From Streptomyces sp. NBC_01296 (GTDB taxonomy: Bacteria; Actinomycetota; Actinomycetes; Streptomycetales; Streptomycetaceae), in the NCBI RefSeq assembly GCF_035984415.1, contig NZ_CP130720.1, positions 7,688,001-7,752,000 on the forward strand: a stretch of 64,000 nucleotides of DNA. The letters run 5' to 3'. The notes below the pieces were generated by a model, which saw nothing but the letters and a program-made list of their open reading frames with translations, made no database searches and was not told the DNA's origin. Below, in pieces: positions 51,889 to 60,485 of this stretch; the first letter of the stretch is position 1; each line of letters begins with the position of its first letter. Both the position numbers and the translations under genes were made by a program.

Positions 51889-52223
51889 CGATGACCCCGC
51901 GCCCCGTCGCCCGCTCCGCCCGCGGCCTCGACGCGGTGCAGGACGCCCCGCTCGTCCCGGACGTAGACGCGGTCGCGGTTCTTGGCCAGCTTCCGCTCCA
52001 CCTCGGACTCCAGGTCGATGCCGTTCATCTCGGCCAGCGCCGCGACGTACAGGACCACGTCCGCGAGCTCCTCCCCGAGGTCGGGCAGTTTCTTGCGCCA
52101 GGCGGTGAACGCCTCCCCGACCTCGGCCGTCAGCAGCCCGAACTCCAATGCCACGTCAGTGGTGTTGAAACCCTTCGCGAGCTTGTTGTCCCAGGCGAGC
52201 TGCTGGGCCGAGCGGATGTCCAC
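51885..52223 (-). CDS. MazG-like nucleotide pyrophosphohydrolase
   Basis: The 112-residue protein is a MazG/all-alpha NTP pyrophosphatase-like domain: ALEFGLLTAEVGEAFTAWRK and LGEELADVVLYVAALAEMNGIDLESEVERKLAKNRDR, with the ExxE and ExxD pairs that bind magnesium. These enzymes hydrolyse nucleoside triphosphates or their modified forms. The start is GTG 52223 with GGAGGA upstream. The four-base overlap with the ATP-grasp gene suggests joint function, perhaps removal of a nucleotide by-product, but this is inference. Confidence 0.85.
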   Translation of the reverse strand: MDIRSAQQLAWDNKLAKGFNTTDVALEFGLLTAEVGEAFTAWRKKLPDLGEELADVVLYVAALAEMNGIDLESEVERKLAKNRDRVYVRDERGVLHRVEAAGGAGDGARGHR

Positions 52224-52284
52224 CGGTTCCTCCGGGCATGCGTACGGGAGTTGGCCCCGGTGAGCCTAAGGGATGTCTTGTCGG

Positions 52285-52704
52285 TCAGGCCGGGGTCAGG
52301 CCGTCGGCGACCAGGCCGGCGAGTACCGCCTCGCCCAGGGCGTGCACCGCGGACTGGGGCCTCACCATCACGGTGAACTCCTTGATCCTGCCGTCGTCGG
52401 CGTAGTGCAGCAGGTCGATGCCGTGGATCGCCTTGCCGTTCACCGTCGCGCGGAAGAGCAGGACCTCCGACGGGGACACCGTGCCGTCCACGCTCGTCTC
52501 GGCGGTGCCGGCGAACTGCCCGACGTAGCGGAAGTCCTCGAACGTGCGCAGCAGCACCCCGAAGAGCCCCAGCACCATCGGCCGGCCCTCGAACGGCGTG
52601 AACTTCACGGGGCTGTACAGGCGGACGTCCTCGGTGAACAGGGCCTCCAGGGCGGCGGTGTCACTGCTCTCGACGGCGGCGCGGAAGCGGTCTGCTGCGG
52701 TCAC
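52285..52704 (-). CDS. SnoaL-like (NTF2-fold) protein
   Basis: The 139-residue protein is a SnoaL-like cone: FRAAVESSDTAALEALFTEDVRLYSPVKFTPFEGR, IHGIDLLHYADDGRIKEFTVMVRP. The NTF2 fold serves as cyclase, isomerase or small-molecule binding protein, and the short form is common beside PadR or TetR regulators. GTG 52704 is the start. It is divergent from a PadR regulator, with an imperfect palindrome in the spacer, so it is likely the regulated target. Confidence 0.86.
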   Translation of the reverse strand: MTAADRFRAAVESSDTAALEALFTEDVRLYSPVKFTPFEGRPMVLGLFGVLLRTFEDFRYVGQFAGTAETSVDGTVSPSEVLLFRATVNGKAIHGIDLLHYADDGRIKEFTVMVRPQSAVHALGEAVLAGLVADGLTPA

Positions 52705-52741
52705 GGCTTCTCCCTGATGCTCGGCATGCTCGGCTACGTCT

Positions 52742-52760
52742 ACTCATCAATATGATTAGT
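52742..52760. promoter_or_regulatory. Candidate PadR operator
   Basis: ACTCATCA (52742-52749), ATA, TGATTAGT (52753-52760) is an inverted repeat with one mismatch, in an AT-rich stretch 38 bases from the SnoaL-like start and 76 bases from the PadR start. PadR proteins bind such AT-rich palindromes. Confidence 0.5.
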
Positions 52761-52835
52761 CAGTTTCTTGAGTATCATGCGGAGGGTGTCCATGGACAGG
52801 GGCCACAGGAAACAGGGCGAGAAGGAGGCGATCCG

Positions 52836-53405
52836 ATGGCTTTGCGCCACGCCGTACTGGCGGCACTGCTGGACGAGGAGCTGAGCGGGTACCAACTGGC
52901 CAAGGCGTTCGACCTCGGTGTGGCCAACTTCTGGCACGCGCTCCCGCAGCAGCTCTACGCGGAGCTGGCCCGCCTGGAGAAGGACGGGCTGATCACGGGC
53001 CGGGAAGTGGTCCAGGACACCCGGCCCAACAAGCGCCTGTTCACCGTCACCGGCGCGGGCCTCGCCGAGCTGGAGCAGTTCACCGCCTCCGCCGCCAAGC
53101 CCTCCTCCATCCGCGACGACCTGGTCGTCAAGGTCCAGGCCGCCGACCACGTCGACACCGCGACGCTCGTCGCGCAGCTCACCGAGCGCGCCGCCTTCGC
53201 CCAGGCCAAGGTCGACCTGTTCACCGGTCTGCTGCGCACGATGCGCGGCGACCGCACCGAGGAGGACTTCCTGCGCTGCGGCGACCGTGTCGGCCCCTAT
53301 CTGACCTGCCTGCGCGGCCTCGCCTTCGAGCGCGGCAACCGCGACTGGTGCACGCGTACGATCGCGGTCCTGCGGGAGCGGGAGGCGGCCCGTGCCGGGC
53401 GCTGA
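52836..53405 (+). CDS. PadR family transcriptional regulator
   Basis: The 189-residue protein has the PadR winged helix (ALRHAVLAALLDEELSGYQLAKAF, then FWHALPQQLYAELARLEKDGLITGREV) and a C-terminal helical dimerisation part of the Vir_act_alpha_C type (about 95-185). ATG 52836 has GAAGGAGG upstream. Its end overlaps the next gene by 14 bases. Likely represses the divergent SnoaL-like gene and itself, in response to an aromatic or toxic compound. Confidence 0.9.
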   Translation: MALRHAVLAALLDEELSGYQLAKAFDLGVANFWHALPQQLYAELARLEKDGLITGREVVQDTRPNKRLFTVTGAGLAELEQFTASAAKPSSIRDDLVVKVQAADHVDTATLVAQLTERAAFAQAKVDLFTGLLRTMRGDRTEEDFLRCGDRVGPYLTCLRGLAFERGNRDWCTRTIAVLREREAARAGR

Positions 53406-54189
53406 GCAGCAGTACCTGCGCTACGTCGCCCTGGGCGACAGCCAGACCGAGGGCGTCGGCGACGGCGACGACACGACCGGCCTGCGCGGGCTGGCCGACC
53501 GCCTGGCCGAGCACCTCGCGCTCCACGGTCCCGGTCTGCGGTACGCCAACCTGGCCGTCCGCGGCCGCCTCGCCGGGCAGGTCCGCGCCGAGCAGCTCGC
53601 ACCGGCCCTCGCCCTGCGCCCGGACCTGGCCACCGTGGTCGCCGGGGTCAACGACATACTGCGGCCGCGGTTCGACGCCGACGAGGTCGCCGGCCACCTC
53701 GAGGCGATGTTCGGTGCGCTCACCGCCCAGGGCGCCCGCGTCGCCACGGTGACCTTCCCGGACCTCGCACGGATCACGCCGCTCGCCCGCCCGCTCACCC
53801 CGCGGGTCAGCGCCCTCAACGACCGGATCCGCGCGGCCGCCGGCCGCCACGGTGTGGTCGTCGTCGAGACGGGACACCATCCCGTGGTCACCGACCCCCG
53901 CCTGTGGAGCGCCGACCGGCTGCATGCCAGCCCGCTCGGGCACCAGCGGATCGCCGCCTCGCTCGCCCACGCCCTCGGCCTGCCGGGCAGCGACGACTCC
54001 TGGACGCACCCCCTGCCCCCGGCCGCGGCCGCGGCCGCCCCGCCCACGGTCCTCGCCGAACTGCGCTGGGCCGCCGCGTTCCTGGGGCCCTGGCTGGGCC
54101 GACGTCTGCGCGGCCGCTCCTCCGGGGACGCCCGTACGGCCAAGCGCCCGGACCTCCTTCCCGTGGAGCCGGCGGGCGGCCCGGCGTAA
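53392..54189 (+). CDS. SGNH/GDSL-family hydrolase
   Basis: The 265-residue protein is an SGNH hydrolase: Ser17 in GDSQTEG (block I), a Gly in VRGR (block II), GVND (block III), and Asp/His in DRLHASPLGH (block V). No signal peptide is present, so it should act in the cytoplasm as an esterase or acylhydrolase. The GTG at 53392 lies inside the PadR coding end, so translation is coupled. The C-terminal 60 residues are Ala/Pro/Arg-rich and probably disordered. Convergent with LtrA, four bases away. Confidence 0.88.
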   Translation: MPGAEQQYLRYVALGDSQTEGVGDGDDTTGLRGLADRLAEHLALHGPGLRYANLAVRGRLAGQVRAEQLAPALALRPDLATVVAGVNDILRPRFDADEVAGHLEAMFGALTAQGARVATVTFPDLARITPLARPLTPRVSALNDRIRAAAGRHGVVVVETGHHPVVTDPRLWSADRLHASPLGHQRIAASLAHALGLPGSDDSWTHPLPPAAAAAAPPTVLAELRWAAAFLGPWLGRRLRGRSSGDARTAKRPDLLPVEPAGGPA

Positions 54190-54193
54190 GGGG

Positions 54194-55384
54194 TTACCGC
54201 GTGGGGGCGGCTGCCGCCGCGAGGCGGCGGCGCAGCATCTTGCGCGCGTACAGCAGGTGCACGATCGCCTCGGCGGCCAGCAGCAGGACGACCAGCCACG
54301 GCGTGAGGTGACCGGCGCCCAGGACGACGAGCAGCGGGATGCAGATGCCCGGAACCGCCCAGAGCGCGACGGAGGCCGGCGGGCGGCCGTAGCGCAGCGC
54401 GATGCAGGCGTGGGCCGCGTGGTAGAGGGCCAGGCCGCCGGCCAGGGCCCACACCGCGCCGGTCGGCAGACGGGCGTGGTCGGCCTCCTCGACGGCGGTG
54501 GCCAGGCCCGCGGCCATGCAGAGCACGCCCGCGGTCACGAAGAAGTGCAGGAAGCCGCCGATGTCCCGGGCGAGGAGATAGGCCTGCTGGTCGTCGGCCT
54601 TGGCGAGCATCAGTTCGGCCGAGGTCGAGCCGAAGTCGAAGTACGACCACCAGAGCGCGGCGAGCAGCACGAAGCCGAGGACGCCGACGACCCCGGCCTG
54701 CAGGGTCCAGGTGTGGTCGGCGGAGGTCACCAGCGCGATCACGGATTCGCCGAGCACGATGATGACGAACAGTCCGACCCGCTCGACGATGTGCCCGGTG
54801 TCCAGGCGGGCGGGCATCCGGCGGCCGCGCGCGGTCAGGAGCAGCGCCATCTCGGCGGCGATGAGCACCGCCCAGACCACGTACTGCCAGGGTGCGGACA
54901 CCGCGGCGGAGGCGGCCCACAGCAGGCCCGACGCCAGGCAGTAGCTGAGGGGGCGCCAGCGCGGGACGCGCAGGGGCTCGGGGTACTTGGTGGCCGGCCA
55001 CCACAGCGCGAGCAGCACCAGCCGGGTGCCGGCGTACCCGAGGGCGTAGACGGATCCGCGGTCCGTGTCGGCCTCGGGCACGGAGGCGGCCATGACGGCG
55101 ATGCAGAGCATGGCGGACAGCATCAGCAGCCTGCGGCGGGGGCCGTTGTCCACGAAGATGTTCGCCGAGACCGTGAGGTTGATCCACAGCCACCAGGGCG
55201 GGAAGTAGAGCGCCAGGAACACGGCGAAGTCGCGCAGGCCGGGATCGCCGTGCAGCCGGTGCGAGAGCTGGGCGGCGAGCGCGACGAAGACGAGGTCGAA
55301 GAAGAGTTCCAGCCAGTCGGCGTGGCGGCCTTCGGCCGCGTGGCCGTCCGGGACCGCGTTCGCGCCCGTCTGAGGTGTGCCCAT
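54194..55384 (-). CDS. Low temperature requirement protein A (LtrA) family membrane protein
   Basis: The 396-residue integral membrane protein has about ten hydrophobic segments and LtrA hallmarks: WLELFFDLVFVALAAQLSHRL near the start, PPWWLWINLTVSANIF, and HIVERVGLFVIIVLGESVIAL in the centre. The name comes from Listeria, where a homologue was linked to cold growth; the biochemical role is unknown, and a transport or sensing function is guessed. Start ATG 55384. Near the usual 370-400-residue length. Confidence 0.85.
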   Translation of the reverse strand: MGTPQTGANAVPDGHAAEGRHADWLELFFDLVFVALAAQLSHRLHGDPGLRDFAVFLALYFPPWWLWINLTVSANIFVDNGPRRRLLMLSAMLCIAVMAASVPEADTDRGSVYALGYAGTRLVLLALWWPATKYPEPLRVPRWRPLSYCLASGLLWAASAAVSAPWQYVVWAVLIAAEMALLLTARGRRMPARLDTGHIVERVGLFVIIVLGESVIALVTSADHTWTLQAGVVGVLGFVLLAALWWSYFDFGSTSAELMLAKADDQQAYLLARDIGGFLHFFVTAGVLCMAAGLATAVEEADHARLPTGAVWALAGGLALYHAAHACIALRYGRPPASVALWAVPGICIPLLVVLGAGHLTPWLVVLLLAAEAIVHLLYARKMLRRRLAAAAAPTR

Positions 55385-55526
55385 GGGTCCGCCCGGGTCC
55401 GTACCGCCGCCTTCGCGGCCTGCATCCTCGTATCAGATCACGGTATGACCGGTCGAGGATGGTCGCAGGCAGCCGCCGTCGTAGCCGTACCGCAGCGAGC
55501 GGCGCCGCATGGCCCGCAGGATGGGT

Positions 55527-56219
55527 TCACGTCGACAAAGCCGCCTCGACGGCGGCTTCGGCGTGGATCCGCGCGGTGGGGAAGACCGGTACGGGGCTGT
55601 CCGCGGCGCCGATGAGCAGCTCGATCTCGGTGCAGCCCAGGATGATCCCCTGGGCGCCGGCGGCCACGAGGTCCTTGATGACCTGCTGGTAGGCGGCCCG
55701 CGACTCCTCGCGGACGAGGCCCAGGCACAGCTCCTCGTAGATCACCCGGTGCACGAGCGCCCGCCCGTCGGCATCCGGGACGCACACCTCGAGTCCGCCC
55801 GCCGCGAGTCGGCCGCGGTAGAAGTCCTGCTCCATCGTGAACGCGGTCCCCAGCAGGCCGACCCGGGACAGGCCCGCCGCCTTCACGGCGTCGGCGGTGG
55901 CGTCGGCGAGGTGCAGCAGGGGCACCGAGATGCCCTCCTGGACGCGGTCGGCGACCTTGTGCATGGTGTTCGTGCAGATGAGCACGAGGTCCGCACCGGC
56001 GGCTTCCAGCCGCTGGGCGGCTGCTGCCAGCACCTCGCCGGCCTCCGCCCACCGGCCCTCGGCCTGCAGCTGCTCGATCTCCGCGAAGTCCACCGAGTAC
56101 AGCACGCAGCGGGCCGAGTGCAGCCCCCCGAGGCGGTCACGGGTGAGCTCGTTCAACAGCCGGTAGTACTCGGCCGTCGATTCCCAGCTCATTCCTCCGA
56201 GCAGTCCGATCGTCTTCAT
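55527..56219 (-). CDS. Aspartate/glutamate racemase family protein
   Basis: The 230-residue protein has the two catalytic cysteines of cofactor-independent racemases, Cys82 in ICTNTMHK and Cys196 in LGCTEIELL, and the N-terminal KTIGLLGGMSWESTAEYYR. The family interconverts L- and D-aspartate or related amino acids; D-amino acids serve wall or natural-product synthesis. ATG 56219 starts the domain; the frame is open to 56273 with Arg/Leu-rich residues. Monocistronic by position. Confidence 0.9.
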   Translation of the reverse strand: MKTIGLLGGMSWESTAEYYRLLNELTRDRLGGLHSARCVLYSVDFAEIEQLQAEGRWAEAGEVLAAAAQRLEAAGADLVLICTNTMHKVADRVQEGISVPLLHLADATADAVKAAGLSRVGLLGTAFTMEQDFYRGRLAAGGLEVCVPDADGRALVHRVIYEELCLGLVREESRAAYQQVIKDLVAAGAQGIILGCTEIELLIGAADSPVPVFPTARIHAEAAVEAALST

Positions 56220-56350
56220 GGCGGCACCCCTGAGCAGTTCGGGCGGCCCGCTGAGGCTGCGACGCCGCCGCATCTATAAGTGGGTACCGTAGCAGGCCGG
56301 TTGGCCCATAAGGATCGCTTTGAGGCGGTGTGTGGGGAGGGCAAGACACT

Positions 56351-56378
56351 CCCCGGAGCCCGGTGTCGTGCTCCGGGG
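56351..56378. terminator. Possible hairpin terminator
   Basis: CCCCGGAG (56351-56358) and CTCCGGGG (56371-56378) form a perfect 8-base-pair stem with a 12-base loop, about 110 bases past the leftward stop at 56488. It may end that transcript; no T-run follows. Confidence 0.35.
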
Positions 56379-56487
56379 CGGTTCGCGCCCCGGGGCGTCG
56401 GATGCCGCCGCCGCCGGCGTGTGGACCTCCCATCGGTCCGGCGCCCGCGGCGGAAGCGTGGTGTGCGGCGGTTGATCACCCCCACTG

Positions 56488-56679
56488 TCAGGACTCGGCG
56501 GAGCCTTCCTGCATGACGTGTTGGAAGGCCGTCATGCACGGCCCGCAGTGGTGGTCCGTTTCGGCGTTGCCGCCCGGCTGGAGGGGGCGTCCGCACAGGG
56601 TGGCCCGGCGGTCACGGGCGACGACGTGCCATACGAGGCCAGGCCCTGTGGCCGCCTCACCGACCTGCATTTCATACAT
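56488..56679 (-). CDS. Small Cys-containing conserved protein
   Basis: The 63-residue protein contains RDRRATLCGRPL and HHCGPCM, a possible zinc site made of Cys and CxxC with nearby His residues. I recall similar small proteins in Streptomyces annotated as hypothetical. ATG 56679 has a GGAG element about eight bases upstream. It sits between the racemase and the permease gene and is divergent from the permease. Function unknown; it may be a small zinc-binding regulator or partner. Confidence 0.6.
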   Translation of the reverse strand: MYEMQVGEAATGPGLVWHVVARDRRATLCGRPLQPGGNAETDHHCGPCMTAFQHVMQEGSAES

Positions 56680-56856
56680 GAGAGTGCTCCATGTGGTGGA
56701 CAGCTCTTGTGTCCACCAAAGCAGTGCACGGCGCCGAAAGCCTGACGGGTGAGCCGTCCGGGTGACAGGGGCCGCCCTCCACGCTGTCGCGCGCAGGAGC
56801 GCCGGGGGTCCGGCCTAGGGTGGCGCCCCGCAGCCACGGAAGGAGGGCCGAGGGGC

Positions 56857-57993
56857 ATGGACGCGATCCTGCACGCACTGTCGATCACCGGTGCGATGAC
56901 CTGGGAGATCACCTGGGCGCTGATCCTGGGGTTCGGCCTGTCCGCGGTCGTCCAGGCCGTGGTGCACAAGTCCACCATCGTCTCCCTGCTCGGTGACGAT
57001 CATCCGCGGACCCTCGCCGTCGCGGCCGGGCTCGGCGCGGCGTCGTCCTCCTGCTCCTACGCCGCCGTCGCGCTCGCGCGGTCGCTGTTGCGCAAGGGCG
57101 CCGACTTCACCGCCGCGATGGCCTTCGAGATCGCCTCCACCAACCTGGTCGTCGAACTCGGAGTCATCCTGGCCCTGCTGCTGGGCTGGCAGTTCACCCT
57201 GGCGGAGTTCGTCGGCGGCCCCATCATGATCATCGTGCTGGCGGTGCTCTTCCGGCTGTTCCTGCGCGAGGGGCTGCTGCGCCAAGCGCGCGAGCAGGCG
57301 GAGCGGGGGCTCTCCGGATCGATGGAGGGCCATGCGGCGATGGACATGTCCGTGCAGCGCGAGGGCTCCTTCACCCGGCGGCTGCTGTCCGGGGAGGGCT
57401 ACACCTCGACCGCGCACATCTTCGTCATGGAGTGGGCCGCGATCCTGCGGGACCTGGTGATCGGCCTGCTCATCGCCGGGGCGATCGCCGCCTGGGTCCC
57501 GGACTCCTTCTGGCAGTCGTTCTTCTTCGAGGGGCATCCGCTCGCGTCGAAGGTGTGGGGCCCGATCATCGGCCCGCTGGTCGCGATCGCCTCGTTCGTC
57601 TGCTCCATCGGCAACGTCCCGCTCGCCGTGGTGCTGTGGAAGGGCGGCATCAGTTTCGGCGGTGTCGTCGCCTTCATCTTCGCCGACCTGCTGATCCTGC
57701 CGATCCTCAACATCTACCGGAAGTACTACGGGCGGCGGATGGCCCTCTTCCTGCTCGGCACCTTCTACCCGGCCATGGTGCTCGCGGGCTACGCGGTGGA
57801 GCTCGGCTTCGGCGCACTCGGCCTGATTCCCGACCGGGAGGACGCGCAGATCCCGATGGAGGGCGTGAGCTGGAACTACACGACCTGGCTGAACATCGTG
57901 TTCCTGCTGCTCGCCGCGGCACTGCTGTGGAGGTTCTTCCGTACCGGCGGGCGGTCGATGCTCCGCATGATGGGCGGCGCACCCGCACGATAG
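56857..57993 (+). CDS. ArsP-like permease (DUF318/UPF0718 family)
   Basis: The 378-residue membrane protein has about eight hydrophobic segments and family motifs: GLGAASSSCSYAAVALARSL, EIASTNLVVELGVIL and SFVCSIGNVPLAVVLWKGGISFGGVVAF. ArsP_1-family permeases include exporters of organoarsenicals, with two Cys-containing repeats like those seen here. No ars regulator is adjacent, so the substrate is uncertain. ATG 56857 has GAAGGAGGG upstream, and about 110 residues of open frame upstream are rejected. A hairpin follows the stop. Confidence 0.85.
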   Translation: MDAILHALSITGAMTWEITWALILGFGLSAVVQAVVHKSTIVSLLGDDHPRTLAVAAGLGAASSSCSYAAVALARSLLRKGADFTAAMAFEIASTNLVVELGVILALLLGWQFTLAEFVGGPIMIIVLAVLFRLFLREGLLRQAREQAERGLSGSMEGHAAMDMSVQREGSFTRRLLSGEGYTSTAHIFVMEWAAILRDLVIGLLIAGAIAAWVPDSFWQSFFFEGHPLASKVWGPIIGPLVAIASFVCSIGNVPLAVVLWKGGISFGGVVAFIFADLLILPILNIYRKYYGRRMALFLLGTFYPAMVLAGYAVELGFGALGLIPDREDAQIPMEGVSWNYTTWLNIVFLLLAAALLWRFFRTGGRSMLRMMGGAPAR

Positions 57994-58029
57994 CGAGCGC
58001 CCGAGTGCCGCGGTGGCCGCGATACGAAA

Positions 58030-58061
58030 AATACCCCGGACCAATTGACGGCCGGGGTATT
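58030..58061. terminator. Hairpin between the permease and the HelD-like gene
   Basis: AATACCCCGG (58030-58039) and CCGGGGTATT (58052-58061) form a perfect 10-base-pair stem with a 12-base loop, 36 bases after the permease stop. On the minus strand a T-run follows the stem, so the terminator would be strongest leftward; on the plus strand only TATT follows. Confidence 0.65.
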
Positions 58062-58149
58062 CGCCTGCGTATATTTGATGTTTCACGCCCTGATGACAGC
58101 AGTGCGTGAAGAAGCTTTACGAGGACATCGTATCGGGTCGGGAGTGGAA

Positions 58150-60426
58150 TTGTCAACCGTGGAATTCCGTAATGAGCAGCAATTCATCGACGAGCTCTAT
58201 GCGCGCCTCGACGACCTGCGTGACCAGGCCGAACATGCCGTCCGGCGGGCGCTGGCCGCGACGGGGAACGGACTTCAGGCGCGCCTGGAGCGGGATGTTC
58301 TCGTCGCCGAGCAGTCCGGTCTGCTTTCCGCGCTGAACGCGGGCGAGAACGGTCTGTGTTTCGGCCGGCTCGAGTTCTCCGACGGAGAGGACCACCACAT
58401 CGGCCGAATCGGAATCCGGCAGGACGACGCGGACCGCACACCTCTCGTCCTCGATTGGCGGGCCGAGGTCGCGCGTCCGTTCTACCTCGCCACCGGGCAC
58501 TTCCCCATGGGCCTGCGCCGGCGCCGCCACATCACCACCCGCGGACGGGAGGTCACGGCCCTCCACGACGAGATCCTCGACCTCGCCGACACCGCGCGCA
58601 CGGGCCACGAGGGGGCCGACGCGGACGCCGTCCTGCTCGCCGCGCTCGACGCCGCCCGCACCGGCCGCATGCACGACATCGTGCAGACCATCCAGGCCGA
58701 GCAGGACCACATCATCCGCTCGCCCCACCGCGGAGTCCTCGTGGTGGAGGGCGGCCCGGGAACCGGCAAGACGGCCGTCGCCCTGCACCGGGCCGCCTAC
58801 CTCCTCTACGAGCACCGGGAGCTGCTCGCCAAGCGCGGCGTGCTGATCGTCGGCCCGGGCCCGGCGTTCCTCGGCTACATCGGCGAGGTGCTCCCCGCCC
58901 TCGGCGAGACCGGCGTCCTCCTCTCGACCCTCGGCGAGCTGTTCCCCGGCGTCCGGGCGACCGGCAGCGACCGGCCCGGCGCCGCCGCCGTGAAGGGTCG
59001 CGCGGAGATGGCCGAGGTCCTCGCGCGCGTCGTACGCGACCGGCAGGCGCTGCCGGAGACCGTGCCCGCGGGCAGCGGCGAGGACAGCGCGGTGCTCCCG
59101 GAACCGGCCGTGGAGATCGACCACGACGACTACGGCACCCTGCTGCTGGACCGGACCATGGCGCACGAGGCCAGGGACCGGGCGCGCGCCACCGGGCTGC
59201 CCCACAACCTGGCCCGCCCGTACTTCGCGTTCCGCGTCATCGACGCCCTCACGGAGCAGCTCGCCGACCGGCTCGGCGCCGATCCGTACGGCGGCCCCAA
59301 CCTGCTGGGACCCGACGACATCGCACAGCTCGGCAAGGAGATCGCCACCAGCGCCGGGGTGCACGCCGCGATCGACGGCCTCTGGCCGCCCCTCACGCCC
59401 CGGCAGTTGATCGCCGACTTCCTCGCCGACCCCACCCATCTTCCCACCCGTGACGCCGAGTTGATCCGGCGCACGACGGACGACTGGACGCCCGCCGACA
59501 TTCCGCTGCTCGACGAGGCCGCCGAGCTGCTCGGCATCGACGACAGCGCGCAGCGCGCCGCCGAGGAGCGGGAGCGGCTGGAACGCATCGCGTACGCGCA
59601 GGGCGTCCTGGACCTGTCGCAGGGCTCCGAGTCGTACGAATTCGAGGACATGGAGAACGAGTTCCTCGCCGCGCACGACATCATCGACGCCGAGCGGATG
59701 GCGGAGCGGCACGAGGAGGCCGACCACCGCAGCGCGGCCGAGCGGGCCGCCGCCGACCGCACCTGGGCCTTCGGGCACGTCATCGTGGACGAGGCGCAGG
59801 AACTGTCCCAGATGGCCTGGCGGTTGCTGATGCGGCGCTGCCCCACCCGCTCCATGACACTGGTGGGCGACCCGGCCCAGACCGGTGACGAGGCCGGCTG
59901 CGGATCGTGGAAGCGGATCCTGGAGCCGTACGTCGGGGACCGCTTCGAGCTCGTTCGCCTCGGCGTCAACTACCGTACACCCGCGGAGATCATGGACCTC
60001 GCGGCCGCCGTGCTCCGGGCCCGCCACCCCGGATTCGAGCCGCCGCGCTCGGTGCGCTCCACGGGGCAGCGGCCCTGGGTGCGGGCGACGGACGACCTCG
60101 CCCGCACGGTCGCGGAAGCGGTGCGCAGCGGCGCCCCGGCCGAGGGCCGGGGCGGCCGGCTGGCAGTGATCGCGCCGCGCCCGCTCCACGAGGCCCTCGC
60201 CGCTGCGCTGCCCGGCGTACGGGCGGGGGAGGAGCCGGACCTCACCCGTACGGTCGTCCTGCTGGACCCGCGCCAGGCCAAGGGGCTGGAGTTCGACTCG
60301 GTGATCGTCGTGGAGCCCGCGGACCACGAGCCGAGCGACCTCTACGTCGCCCTGACCCGCGCCACCCAGACCCTCGGCGTGGTCCACACGGGCCGGCTGC
60401 CCGAGGGGCTGGCCGAGCAGCCGTAG
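58150..60426 (+). CDS. HelD/HelR-type UvrD-like helicase, RNA polymerase-associated
   Basis: The 758-residue protein has a coiled-coil start (NEQQFIDELYARLDDLRDQAEHAVRRAL), Walker A GGPGTGKTAV (Lys207), Walker B VIVDEAQELSQMAW, motif III GDPAQTGDEAGCGSW, the 2A motif VNYRTPAEIM, and the C-terminal helicase motif with QAKGLEFDSVIVVEP and LYVALTRATQ. This is the HelD layout: SF1-like ATPases that bind RNA polymerase and free it from DNA. One actinobacterial subtype (HelR) protects against rifamycins, but the rifamycin-associated element is not visible upstream. The TTG at 58150 follows GGGAG by five bases; GTG 58144 is an alternative start. Confidence 0.85.
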   Translation: MSTVEFRNEQQFIDELYARLDDLRDQAEHAVRRALAATGNGLQARLERDVLVAEQSGLLSALNAGENGLCFGRLEFSDGEDHHIGRIGIRQDDADRTPLVLDWRAEVARPFYLATGHFPMGLRRRRHITTRGREVTALHDEILDLADTARTGHEGADADAVLLAALDAARTGRMHDIVQTIQAEQDHIIRSPHRGVLVVEGGPGTGKTAVALHRAAYLLYEHRELLAKRGVLIVGPGPAFLGYIGEVLPALGETGVLLSTLGELFPGVRATGSDRPGAAAVKGRAEMAEVLARVVRDRQALPETVPAGSGEDSAVLPEPAVEIDHDDYGTLLLDRTMAHEARDRARATGLPHNLARPYFAFRVIDALTEQLADRLGADPYGGPNLLGPDDIAQLGKEIATSAGVHAAIDGLWPPLTPRQLIADFLADPTHLPTRDAELIRRTTDDWTPADIPLLDEAAELLGIDDSAQRAAEERERLERIAYAQGVLDLSQGSESYEFEDMENEFLAAHDIIDAERMAERHEEADHRSAAERAAADRTWAFGHVIVDEAQELSQMAWRLLMRRCPTRSMTLVGDPAQTGDEAGCGSWKRILEPYVGDRFELVRLGVNYRTPAEIMDLAAAVLRARHPGFEPPRSVRSTGQRPWVRATDDLARTVAEAVRSGAPAEGRGGRLAVIAPRPLHEALAAALPGVRAGEEPDLTRTVVLLDPRQAKGLEFDSVIVVEPADHEPSDLYVALTRATQTLGVVHTGRLPEGLAEQP

Positions 60427-60430
60427 CCGC

Positions 60431-60481
60431 GGGCGCGAGAGCGGGCGGGCTCGGGGCGGGCGGGCGCGAGGGCGGGCGGGG
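60431..60481 (+). other. G-tract cluster between convergent genes
   Basis: Nine runs of three or more G, most spaced by one to a few bases, occupy the gap between the helicase stop (60426) and the leftward stop (60486). They could form a G-quadruplex or simply be biased sequence; the run ends five bases before the regulator stop. Confidence 0.5.
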
Positions 60482-60485
60482 TGCC

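Noticed and set aside
57994..58149. Rifamycin-associated regulatory element upstream of the HelD-type gene
   Set aside because: I looked for the inverted repeat as I recall it and found only the AATACCCCGG terminator-like hairpin.
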